Assembly (NCBI GenBank): GCA_016717595.1
Contig: JADKFE010000003.1
Location: forward strand, 124,001-188,000
DNA length: 64,000 bases
DNA from: Deltaproteobacteria bacterium
Lineage (GTDB): Bacteria; Myxococcota_A; UBA796; CAJQPC01
Reading direction: 5' to 3'
Positions 27,104 to 35,200 of the stretch are shown here, one piece after another; positions within the stretch are counted from its first letter, which is position 1; each line of letters begins with the position of its first letter. The position numbers and the translations under genes are program-made. The notes under the pieces were generated by a model that was given only the letters and a program-made list of their open reading frames with translations, searched no databases and was not told where the DNA came from.

Positions 27104-28167
27104 TGACCGTGCTCCTCGTGCATCTCGTGTACTTCGTGCTCCTCGGCCTGGTCGTGTTGGGGCTCGTCGTGCGTGTCCAGCGTCGCCCAGACGAGGGCCC
27201 GCTGCTGAGCATCCTCGTCGGCGGCGCGAGCGCGGTGCTCCTGGTCGTCGGGATCTCGCCGCTGTTCCCGCACCCGATCTGGGGCAGCATGGCGCTCGGC
27301 TGCCAGGCCTTGTTCCTCCACGGCCCCGCGCTCCTCCTCGCCCTGGCGCGCCGGTCCGGGGGCCTCGTTCGTTGGGCCTTGGGCGGCTTGGCGCTGGCCT
27401 TGGTGCTCGTCGGGATCGACGCCTTCTTTGTGGAGCCCCGCTGGCTGGAGGTGCGCCGGGTGAACCTCTCAAGCCCCAAGCTCACCCAGCCGGTGAAGAT
27501 CGTGGTGCTCAGCGATCTGCAGACCGACGACGTGGGCGACTACGAGGCCGAGGTGCTCGCCGCGGTGGTGAAGGAGCGGCCCGACGTGCTGCTCTTGCCC
27601 GGCGACTACATCCAGGCCGACACCCGGGACGAGGCCGATCGCCAGTGGGCGGCGCTGCGGGCGCTCTGGACCCAGCTCGGCGTCACCGCGCGGGACGGGG
27701 TGTTCGCGGTGGAGGGCAACGCCGAGCAGGGTGACCGCGCCTGGGGCAGCCGCTTTCATGGCCTCGGCGTCACGGTGTTTCCCAAGACGGCCACGGTGCG
27801 GGTGGGCGAGCTGACGCTGACCGGCCTCACCCTGCGCGACTCGGGGAACCCCAAGCTCAAGGTGGCGCCGAAGGGCGGCTTTCATGTGATCTTCGGGCAC
27901 ATCCCCGACTTCTCGTTGGGGGAGAACAGCGCCGATCTGCTCATCGGCGGACACACCCACGGCGGACAGGTGCAGATCCCGTTTTATGGACCGCCGATCA
28001 CCTTCTCCCATCTGCCCCGGCACATGGCCGCCGGGGGCACCTTTGAGCTGAGCCCGGGCCGCCACCTCGACGTCTCTCGGGGGATCGGGCTGGAGCGCAG
28101 CGAGGCCCCCGCCCTGCGCTTCTTGTGCCGCCCGGAGCTCGTCGTGATCGAGCTGACGCCGGGCTGA
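27103..28167 (+). CDS. Membrane metallophosphoesterase-like protein with altered metal ligands
   Basis: The N-terminal 130 residues hold about four membrane helices. The rest aligns by motif with YaeI/YkuE-type phosphoesterases: VVLSDLQT, LLPGDYIQ, VEGNAEQ, IFGHIPDF and GGHTHGGQVQIPF. The usual DLH has become DLQ and the usual GNHE/D has become GNAE. One metal ligand and the catalytic His are therefore replaced, while the GHTHGGQ site remains. Family members act on lipid or nucleotide phosphates near the membrane. This copy may be weakly active, altered or non-catalytic. ATG overlaps the recJ stop. Confidence 0.75.
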   Translation: MTVLLVHLVYFVLLGLVVLGLVVRVQRRPDEGPLLSILVGGASAVLLVVGISPLFPHPIWGSMALGCQALFLHGPALLLALARRSGGLVRWALGGLALALVLVGIDAFFVEPRWLEVRRVNLSSPKLTQPVKIVVLSDLQTDDVGDYEAEVLAAVVKERPDVLLLPGDYIQADTRDEADRQWAALRALWTQLGVTARDGVFAVEGNAEQGDRAWGSRFHGLGVTVFPKTATVRVGELTLTGLTLRDSGNPKLKVAPKGGFHVIFGHIPDFSLGENSADLLIGGHTHGGQVQIPFYGPPITFSHLPRHMAAGGTFELSPGRHLDVSRGIGLERSEAPALRFLCRPELVVIELTPG

Positions 28168-28172
28168 GGCCC

Positions 28173-29300
28173 TCAGCGGGGGGCGGGCACCAAGGCCTCA
28201 GCGAGGCGGCGCAGCACGCCGTCGGCGACGGGGAACCCGGCGGGGGTCAAGGCGAGGGTGGAGGCTGTGCGGGAGAGCAGACCTGCACGCACGAGGCCCC
28301 GCACCACGTCGTCGTGAAGGGTGAAGCCGCGGGCGGCGAGCTCCTCCAGGCTGAGGCCGTCGACGTGGCGGGACGTGCCCACGAGCCAGTCCACGGCGGC
28401 GTCCTCGGGGCTCGGGCGCTCGACGGTGGTGGTGCCGATGGGGTCGGCGAGGTACGCGGCGACGTCCTCGGGGCCTTGGGTGCGCGCGCCGTCGGGCCAG
28501 TACCCCGCCGCGCCGACGCCGAGCCCCGCGTAGGGCCGACCCCGCCAATAGTGCTCGTTGTGGGCGGATCGGTGGCCGGGCCGGGCGAAGTTGGAGACCT
28601 CGTAGCGGCCGAGGCCCTCGGACTCCAGGCGGCTGACCACACGCTCGTACGCGGCGCGCCAGGCGTCCTCATCGGCGGGGGTGATGCGCCCCTCAGCCAC
28701 GGCGCGGCCATAGGGCGTGCCCTCTTCAGCGGTGAGCCCATACAGGCTCACATGGGGCGGGTTGGCGGCGAGGAGCGCGTCGAGATCGGCGTCCAGCTCA
28801 TCCAGGGTTTGCCCGGGCGTGGCGAAGATGAGGTCGGCGCTCCACGAGCGGAAGCCGGCCTCGGCCACGAGGCCCAACAGCGCCTGGGCGTCCTCGACGG
28901 TGTGGCCACGGTTGAGCAGGCGGGCGTGGCGGCGGGAGAAGGTCTGCACCCCGACGCTCAGCCGGGTGACCCCAGCGTCACGCCACTCAGCCAAGAGCGC
29001 CGCGCTCACCTGGCCGGGGTTGGCCTCGAGGCTCACCTCACCCGTGGGCCCGATCGTGCGGATGATCGCCGCGAGGTCTTGGGGCGGGTGCAGGCTCGGC
29101 GTGCCGCCGCCGAAGGCCAAGGTGGTGGGCGGGGAGGGGAACTGCGGCGCGGTGGCCTCCCATTGTCGCAATAGGGCGAGGGTGTAGGCGTGTTTTGGGC
29201 TGTCTCGATCCACCACGACGGTGAAGGCGCAGTAGGGGCAGCGGGTGCGACACCAGGGGATGTGCACGTACACACCCCACGCGGGCAGGTTCATCAGCAT
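28173..29300 (-). CDS. hemW: HemW-type radical SAM protein (coproporphyrinogen oxidase-like)
   Basis: The radical SAM cluster motif CRTRCPYC gives CX3CX2C, placed in YVHIPWCRTRCPYC as in HemW. The motifs FGGGTPSL, SLEANPG, RLSVGVQTF and SADLIFATPGQT follow. The C-terminal HemN-like domain contains EVSNFARPGHRSAHN. HemW proteins are heme chaperones rather than true oxidases. At 375 residues it is typical. A TATAAC box ends six bases before the first ATG and no ribosome binding site is visible, so the transcript may be leaderless. It is divergent from the M16 protease gene. Confidence 0.9.
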   Translation of the reverse strand: MLMNLPAWGVYVHIPWCRTRCPYCAFTVVVDRDSPKHAYTLALLRQWEATAPQFPSPPTTLAFGGGTPSLHPPQDLAAIIRTIGPTGEVSLEANPGQVSAALLAEWRDAGVTRLSVGVQTFSRRHARLLNRGHTVEDAQALLGLVAEAGFRSWSADLIFATPGQTLDELDADLDALLAANPPHVSLYGLTAEEGTPYGRAVAEGRITPADEDAWRAAYERVVSRLESEGLGRYEVSNFARPGHRSAHNEHYWRGRPYAGLGVGAAGYWPDGARTQGPEDVAAYLADPIGTTTVERPSPEDAAVDWLVGTSRHVDGLSLEELAARGFTLHDDVVRGLVRAGLLSRTASTLALTPAGFPVADGVLRRLAEALVPAPR

Positions 29301-29344
29301 CGTCGGGTTATAGCCGGGCGCCTGTACTCTCTGGGAGCCCCTGC

Positions 29345-31882
29345 ATGATCGAGCGCACCCGCTCCGGCGCGCGCCTTCTCCTCGACCCGATGCCCGACGC
29401 GCCTTGCTGCGCCGTGCAGCTCTGGGTCGACGCGGGCGCGGTGAACGAGCGCCCGGATGAGCACGGCGCGGCCCACTTCGTCGAGCACATGCTGTTTAAG
29501 GGCACCCCCACCCGCGGCGTGGGCGCCATCGCGGCGGAGGTGGAGGGCGCAGGGGGCGACATCAACGCCTGGACCACCTTCGAGTCCACGGCCTACTTCG
29601 CCACCTTGCCCGCCGAGCGCTTCACCTTGGGCCTTGAGGTGCTCACGGACATGCTCCGCGCGAGCTTGTTTGATCCTGAAGAGATCGAGCGAGAGCGTGA
29701 GGTGATCCTCGATGAGCTGCGTGGGGTGCGCGACGATCCCGATCAGGTGCTCAGCGAGGCCGTGGCCGCGGCGGCGTTTCAGGATCACCCCTACGGGCGC
29801 CCCATCGCCGGCAGCGAGCGCGCGGTGAAGGCGCTCACCCGGGACACCTTGTTGGGCTTCTGGCGCCGCTGGGTGCGCCCGGACAAGCTCATCATCTCCA
29901 TCGCTGGCGCGTTTGATGTGGGCGAGGCCCGGGCGATGGTCGATCGCCTCGTGCCGCCCCACGCTGAAGGGCCGTCGCCGGCCTTTGAGCCCCTGCGCGC
30001 GGCGCCAGCCCAGCGCCGCCGCCGGACCACGCTCATCGAGGGTCGCTTTGAGGAGCCCCTGGTGGAGCTGGCCTTTCGGGGTCTCGGCTGCCGCGCCCCG
30101 GGCTCCGCCGCGGCGGATCTGCTGGCGAACGCCTTGGGCGAGGGCTTCTCTTCGGTGCTCGGCGCCGAGCTGCAGGCCACGCGCGGCTTGGTCACCTCCA
30201 CCTGGGGCCACCACGAGTCCGAGCGTGAAGACGGCCTGATGAGCTTCGGCTTCGCCCCCCGCCAAGGCAAGCTGCCCGAGGCGCTGGACATCTGCGTGGA
30301 GGCTCTGCGCCGTGTGGCGCGGGATGGTCTGCCGCTAGAGGTCGCCCAGCGCGCCCGCGGACGGATGCTCGCCGGGCTTCGTGGCGATGAGGAGACGGCT
30401 GAAGGCCGGGCCCACGCGAACGCCTGGCACCTGTTGGCGATGAACGATCCCGACGGCGGCGCGCGGTATCGGGGCATGTTGGAGCGGGTGAGCCCCGACG
30501 ATCTGCGCCGCGTGGCCCGGGAGCGGCTGCGGCCCGAGTCCCTCGTCGTCGGCGCGCTTCTGCCCGAGGGCGAGCTCACCGCCGCGGCGTTTCGTGAGCG
30601 CATCGACCGCGCGGTGCGGGCCCCGGCGCCCATCGTCGCGCCTCGCCCGGCGATCCACCGCGAGGTGCTCGACAACGGCGTCACCCTGGTCGTGGAGTGT
30701 GTGGAGTCGAGCCCCGCCACGGCCATTCGCGCCGTCGTGCTCGGCGGTCAGCTTGAGGAGCGCCCAGCCCACTCTGGGGTCACGGAGCTCTGGGCGCGCA
30801 CGGTCTCCGCTGAAGGCATGAACTTACAGGAGCTCTCGGAGCTCCTCGACGGGCGCGGGGCCGAGCTTGACGCCTTCTCTGGCCGCAGCACCCAAGGCGC
30901 CCGGGCCGAGCAGACCCCCGAGCTTCTCGACGACGGCATCACGCTCCTCGCCTCGCTCCTCGCGCGCCCCTTCTTCGACGAAGGTGACCTCAACCGCGCC
31001 CGAGACGAGATCATCGAAGAGGAGCGCCTGCTGCACGACAGCCCCCAAGAGGTCGCCCAGCGCCACGGCCTGCGGATGTTGTTCGGGCCGCACCCCTACG
31101 GCCTCGACCTCGACGGCGCCGAGGCCCGCCTGCCGCGGCTAGGCGTCGGCCAGCTCCGCGCCCTGCACAAACGGATCTTCGCTGGGGGCAACCTCGTCGT
31201 CGCCGCCACGGGCGCGCTCACCCCCGACCGCGCGCTGCGCCGTTTACGCCGCGCCTTCTCCGCCTTGCCCGGCGGCCCGTACATGCCCCGACCTCGCCCC
31301 CAGGCGCAGTTCCCGACCACGCTTCAGCGCTCACGGGTGTCTTCAGAGCGTGAGCAGGCGTGGCTCTGGCTCGGCTGGCCCGGCGCGCGCCTGGGTGAGC
31401 CCGACGCCGACGCCTTGGGCCTCGCCGCCTCAGCCTTGGGCGGGCAAGGCGGGCGCCTGTTTGTGGAGCTGCGGGATCGGCGGGGGCTGGCGTACCACGT
31501 CTCCGCCGACAGCCAGGAGGGCTGGGACGTCGGCCACTTCTCGGTGAGCATGGGCACCGCGCCAGAGCGCGCGGCGGAGGCGATCACCACCTTACGCGAG
31601 GAGGTGCGCCGATTCGCGCAAGAGGGCCCCACCCCGGCGGAGCTGAGCCGGGTCAAAGAGAGCGCGCTCGGCGGCTTAGCGATGGGTCGGCAGCGCGCGG
31701 GCAGCCGGGCCCTTGAGCTGGCGCTGTGGGAGCGCTACGGTCGAGACGCGCGCACGGCTCGGGCCACGGCGGAGCGCCTCATTCGCTCCCTTGACGCCGA
31801 CGCCGTGCGGGTCGCCTTGGCGCGGCGCCTCGCGGCGTCGCCGGGCGTGGAGGTTCACGTCGCGGGAGAGGAGACCCAATGA
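29345..31882 (+). CDS. M16 family zinc metalloprotease, two fused modules
   Basis: The first half carries the inverted zinc motif HFVEH with the downstream Glu (EREVILDEL). The second half, from about residue 440, is a second M16 module without the motif, ending in GGRLFVELRDRRGLAYHVSA, the conserved R/Y substrate-binding site. Residues 1-845 thus form the full two-module enzyme in one chain, as in pitrilysin-like and processing-peptidase-like fusions. No signal peptide is visible at the chosen start. The activity is predicted to be degradation of small peptides. The following gene overlaps its stop (ATGA). Confidence 0.9.
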   Translation: MIERTRSGARLLLDPMPDAPCCAVQLWVDAGAVNERPDEHGAAHFVEHMLFKGTPTRGVGAIAAEVEGAGGDINAWTTFESTAYFATLPAERFTLGLEVLTDMLRASLFDPEEIEREREVILDELRGVRDDPDQVLSEAVAAAAFQDHPYGRPIAGSERAVKALTRDTLLGFWRRWVRPDKLIISIAGAFDVGEARAMVDRLVPPHAEGPSPAFEPLRAAPAQRRRRTTLIEGRFEEPLVELAFRGLGCRAPGSAAADLLANALGEGFSSVLGAELQATRGLVTSTWGHHESEREDGLMSFGFAPRQGKLPEALDICVEALRRVARDGLPLEVAQRARGRMLAGLRGDEETAEGRAHANAWHLLAMNDPDGGARYRGMLERVSPDDLRRVARERLRPESLVVGALLPEGELTAAAFRERIDRAVRAPAPIVAPRPAIHREVLDNGVTLVVECVESSPATAIRAVVLGGQLEERPAHSGVTELWARTVSAEGMNLQELSELLDGRGAELDAFSGRSTQGARAEQTPELLDDGITLLASLLARPFFDEGDLNRARDEIIEEERLLHDSPQEVAQRHGLRMLFGPHPYGLDLDGAEARLPRLGVGQLRALHKRIFAGGNLVVAATGALTPDRALRRLRRAFSALPGGPYMPRPRPQAQFPTTLQRSRVSSEREQAWLWLGWPGARLGEPDADALGLAASALGGQGGRLFVELRDRRGLAYHVSADSQEGWDVGHFSVSMGTAPERAAEAITTLREEVRRFAQEGPTPAELSRVKESALGGLAMGRQRAGSRALELALWERYGRDARTARATAERLIRSLDADAVRVALARRLAASPGVEVHVAGEETQ

Positions 31883-32520
31883 CCCTGCCCGGCGCCCTCG
31901 CCGCGCTCCTGACGCGCCTCGCCAGCGCCGCTGAGCCCGTGCTGTGGGACGAGCCCGCGCCTGTCTTGGAGCTCACCGACGCCGAGCGCGCCCGCCTCGA
32001 CGCCGGGGAGGTGGTGTGGCGCGCAGATCTGAACAAAGGGGGCAGCGCCGGGCGCTCGATGGTGCTCGTCCGCGCGAGCGAAGATCAAGTCTGGGACGTC
32101 ATCCTCAACCCCGATGACTACGTGCTGTTTCTGCCGTACGTCACGGCGTCTTGGGCCGAGCCTGGCGGGCAATCGAGCCCCCAAGACCGCCTGCGCTGGG
32201 GCATGGAGCTGACGACGAAGGGGGTGGTCACCCGCTACGCCGTCGAGAGCCGCGCGGCGCCGTCCACCACCGGACGCACCATGCGCTGGGAGATGATCCC
32301 CTCCGGCGCCTCCCCGATGAGCCGCGCCACAGGCTACTGGATGAGCCTGCCATGGGCAGATGGACGCACTCTGCTCGTGTACGCGGTTGACGTAGAGACC
32401 GCGTGGTGGCTTCCTGTGATGGTCCACCAGACCGCCGCAGACCGTGGCCTCCCCACCACGGTCGCCCTCTTCGGGCGGCGGGCCGAGAAATTGAGCGTCC
32501 AGGTCCAGGAAGGCCGCTGA
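31879..32520 (+). CDS. SRPBCC/START-like protein, probably exported
   Basis: After a short hydrophobic N-terminus (MTLPGALAALLTRLASAAEP, possibly a signal peptide), the sequence has the helix-grip-like pattern of SRPBCC proteins: SMVLVRASEDQVWDVILNPDDYVLFLPYV, then YAVESRAAP, and a long C-terminal helix. These domains bind hydrophobic ligands, but family assignment from sequence alone is loose. It is 213 residues long. It overlaps the M16 protease gene by four bases and is followed closely by the disordered-protein gene, so all three are probably cotranscribed. Confidence 0.55.
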   Translation: MTLPGALAALLTRLASAAEPVLWDEPAPVLELTDAERARLDAGEVVWRADLNKGGSAGRSMVLVRASEDQVWDVILNPDDYVLFLPYVTASWAEPGGQSSPQDRLRWGMELTTKGVVTRYAVESRAAPSTTGRTMRWEMIPSGASPMSRATGYWMSLPWADGRTLLVYAVDVETAWWLPVMVHQTAADRGLPTTVALFGRRAEKLSVQVQEGR

Positions 32521-32530
32521 GGAGAGAACG

Positions 32531-33496
32531 ATGGCCGACAAGCCCCGTGTTCCCGCGCCCGAGCCTACTGCGAGAGAGCTGGTCAGCTCAGGCGAGATCT
32601 ACGAGCGTGAGGGGATGTCCGCCCTCGCCGAGCGCATCAACCGCCGCGCCCACGGCGCCCCCGGCAGCGAGCGCCGCGCCCGCCTCTTCGAGCGCATCGG
32701 CGTCGCCAACCCCTACGACGCCGACGCCAAGGAGCGCGACATCGCCCTGGGCCCGGTGAGCCTCCAGATCGACCAAAAGCGCGCCCCAGCCCCCCACGCG
32801 CTGCCCAAGGCCCCGCCCTCGGCCACCAAACAGCCCAACCTGCCCCCGGCGCTCAAGGCCGCCGCCGCCGCCAGCGGTGAGCCCCGCGAAGACGGCCCCA
32901 AGGGGCCCGCCAGGCGCATCGGCGACGTGACCTCGGGATCGGTGCCGCCGCCCAAAGGGGAGATTCGCAACGGCAAAGCTCGGCCGATGCGCCAAGCGCC
33001 CAAGCCCGCCACGAACAACCCCTTCGGCGCGAAGACCGTGGGCCCCGGCCCCGGCGCGAAGGTGCCGCCGCTGCCTGTGCGCCCTGAGCTCGCTGACTCT
33101 GCCAAAGGCCCGCCCAAGGCGCCGACGAGCGGGGGAGGTGGCGGCGCCGACGACAGCTCCCCAGGCCGCGCGATGTCGATGACCAGCGCCGGCCGTCTGC
33201 GGGTGGGCAAAGCCGTCGAGACGTCCAACGCGCCCATCGTGCGTGAGGCCCGGGCGGAGGAGGTCACTGAAGAGATCGGCTATCTGCCCAGCGGCGCGGC
33301 GCTGCCCCCGCCGGTCGAGCGCGCCCTTGAAGAGGAGCCCGCGCCCAAGGCCGCCGCGCCCAAGCCCGCGCCTGAGCTCTCGCGGCGGCCCCCCGGCCCC
33401 GACGCGGGCCTTGACGATCTCTTTGGCTTCTCGCAGAACGAGGGGCGCATGCGCATCAGCCGCCCCAAGAAGAAGACCGACGAGAAGCCAAGCTGA
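32531..33496 (+). CDS. Hypothetical disordered protein, Pro/Ala/Lys-rich
   Basis: The first 75 residues form a small helical region (ERINRRAHGAPGSERRARLFERIG). Most of the remaining 240 residues are low-complexity Pro, Ala, Gly and Lys. The end DDLFGFSQNEGRMRISRP looks like a short conserved motif, perhaps a docking peptide. No known domain is recognised. GAGGAGAGAACG gives a good ribosome binding site. The protein is predicted cytoplasmic and mainly unfolded; it may be a scaffold. Its codon use and GC content match its neighbours. Confidence 0.65.
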   Translation: MADKPRVPAPEPTARELVSSGEIYEREGMSALAERINRRAHGAPGSERRARLFERIGVANPYDADAKERDIALGPVSLQIDQKRAPAPHALPKAPPSATKQPNLPPALKAAAAASGEPREDGPKGPARRIGDVTSGSVPPPKGEIRNGKARPMRQAPKPATNNPFGAKTVGPGPGAKVPPLPVRPELADSAKGPPKAPTSGGGGGADDSSPGRAMSMTSAGRLRVGKAVETSNAPIVREARAEEVTEEIGYLPSGAALPPPVERALEEEPAPKAAAPKPAPELSRRPPGPDAGLDDLFGFSQNEGRMRISRPKKKTDEKPS

Positions 33497-33651
33497 AGGT
33501 TCGTGCAAGTGGGCCCCTGCGCCCCGGGCAGGGCAGGGGATCCGCCGCCGCGGTGGCCGTCACAGCCTCTTGACACACGCCAATTCCGCCGAACGACGGG
33601 CGAAACGGCGCGTGGACGGCGGGGCGAGGCACAGGATGGGGCGATGCGCTT

Positions 33652-33680
33652 TTGCGTAGGGCGGCGACAGCGCGTAACAT
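33652..33680 (+). promoter_or_regulatory. Sigma-70-type promoter of the antiporter gene
   Basis: TTGCGT and TAACAT are separated by exactly 17 bases, 58 bases upstream of the start codon. The rest of the 241-base gap shows nothing recognisable. Confidence 0.55.
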
Positions 33681-33737
33681 CTCAACTCGTCTCCCCTGCC
33701 GCGCGCACCTGCGGCGGGCGAGCGCGCAGGAGGTCTC

Positions 33738-35138
33738 TTGCAGCGCATGTTCATGTTCCTGATGTGGATGCTCCTCCCCTCTTTGGCTTGGGCCGGGGAG
33801 GGTGAGTCGCTCAACGGCGCCGAGATCGGCCTCATCTGGGGCGCGCCGTTCGCGGGCATCCTGCTCTCCATCGCCGTGTTCCCGCTCTTGGCCTCCCACT
33901 TCTGGGAGCACCACTACGGCAAGATCGCCGCGGCGTGGGCGGTGGCGTTTGTGCTGCCGATGGCGGCGATCTACGGCCCGGGCTTCGCCCTGCACACCGT
34001 GCTGCACACGCTCTTGTTGGAGTACATCCCGTTCATCGCGCTCATCGCGGCGCTGTTCACCGTGGCCGCGGGCATTCGGGTTCGGGGCCCGTTCGGGGGC
34101 ACGCCGCTCTCAAACCTCGGCATCTTGGCCGCGGGCACGGCGGTGGCGAGCTGGACAGGCACCACCGGCGCGTCGATGTTGTTCATCCGGCCGCTCATCC
34201 GGGCGAACCTCTGGCGCAACAACACCACCCACATCTTCGTGTTCTTCATCTTTTTGGTGTCGAACCTCGGCGGCGCGCTCACCCCGCTCGGCGACCCGCC
34301 CCTGTTCATGGGCTTCTTGAAGGGCATCGAGTTCTCGTGGACGCTCACGAACATCTGGAAAGAGATGCTCGCCGTCGTCATCCCGCTGTTCGTCATCTTC
34401 TTCGCGCTGGACACCTGGGCCTACAAACGGGAGACCGGCCAGGCCGAGCCCAGCGACGAGAAGTACGGCCTTGATGGCCTGGTGAACCTGCCGCTGTTGC
34501 TCGCGGTGATCGGCGCGGTGCTGCTCTCGGCGATGTGGAAGCCTGGCACCTACATCGACGTCGGCGGCATTCATGTCGAGCACCAGAACATCGCCCGTGA
34601 GGTGATCCTGCTCATCGTCGCGGGTGTGAGCCTCAAGCTCACCCCCAAGGCGGTGCATGAGGCCAACGAGTTCTCTTGGGGCCCGCTCAAAGAGGTCGCC
34701 AAGCTCTTCGTCGTGATCTTCATCACCATCGCGCCCGTCATCGCGATCTTGAACGCCGGCGAACAGGGCGCCTTGGCGTCCCTCGTCGCCATGACCCGCA
34801 CCGAGTCCGGCGAGCTCTCCAACCCCATGTTCTTCTGGATGACCGGCGCCTTGTCGTCGTTCTTGGACAACGCCCCGACCTACCTCGTGTTCTTCGAGCT
34901 GGCCGGCGGTGATCCCAAAGAGCTGATGACCACCCTCTCCACCACCTTGGCGGCGGTGTCTTGCGGCGCGGTGTTCATGGGCGCCAACTCCTACATCGGC
35001 AACGCCCCGAACTTTATGGTGAAGGCCGTCGTCGAGAGCCGCGGCGTCAAGATGCCGAGCTTCTTCGCCTACTGCGGCTGGGCCTTGGTGTTCCTCGTGC
35101 CGCTGTTCGGCTTGGTGACGGTCTTGTTCTTCACCTAA
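33738..35138 (+). CDS. nhaD: NhaD-type sodium:proton antiporter
   Basis: About twelve membrane segments follow an N-terminal hydrophobic segment ending SLAWA that may be cleaved. Motifs of the NhaD branch of the ion-transporter superfamily are visible: ASWTGTTGASMLFIRPL, SNLGGALTPLGDPPLFMGFLKG, and SSFLDNAPTYLVFFELAGGD late in the chain. The predicted function is Na+/H+ exchange at the inner membrane. I chose TTG because AGGAGG lies four bases before it. An ATG three codons later is possible. The photolyase fusion gene starts about 60 bases downstream on the same strand. Confidence 0.88.
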   Translation: MQRMFMFLMWMLLPSLAWAGEGESLNGAEIGLIWGAPFAGILLSIAVFPLLASHFWEHHYGKIAAAWAVAFVLPMAAIYGPGFALHTVLHTLLLEYIPFIALIAALFTVAAGIRVRGPFGGTPLSNLGILAAGTAVASWTGTTGASMLFIRPLIRANLWRNNTTHIFVFFIFLVSNLGGALTPLGDPPLFMGFLKGIEFSWTLTNIWKEMLAVVIPLFVIFFALDTWAYKRETGQAEPSDEKYGLDGLVNLPLLLAVIGAVLLSAMWKPGTYIDVGGIHVEHQNIAREVILLIVAGVSLKLTPKAVHEANEFSWGPLKEVAKLFVVIFITIAPVIAILNAGEQGALASLVAMTRTESGELSNPMFFWMTGALSSFLDNAPTYLVFFELAGGDPKELMTTLSTTLAAVSCGAVFMGANSYIGNAPNFMVKAVVESRGVKMPSFFAYCGWALVFLVPLFGLVTVLFFT

Positions 35139-35200
35139 ACGTCGTCGCAACCTCTCTCCGCTGGGCGCCCAACAAGCCCGAGCCCCAACGGAGAGAGGAC

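Noticed and set aside
34961..35200. Longer frame of the photolyase fusion running back into nhaD
   Set aside because: The extra 80 codons are out-of-frame nhaD sequence; GTG at 35201 with GAGAGAGGA fits better.
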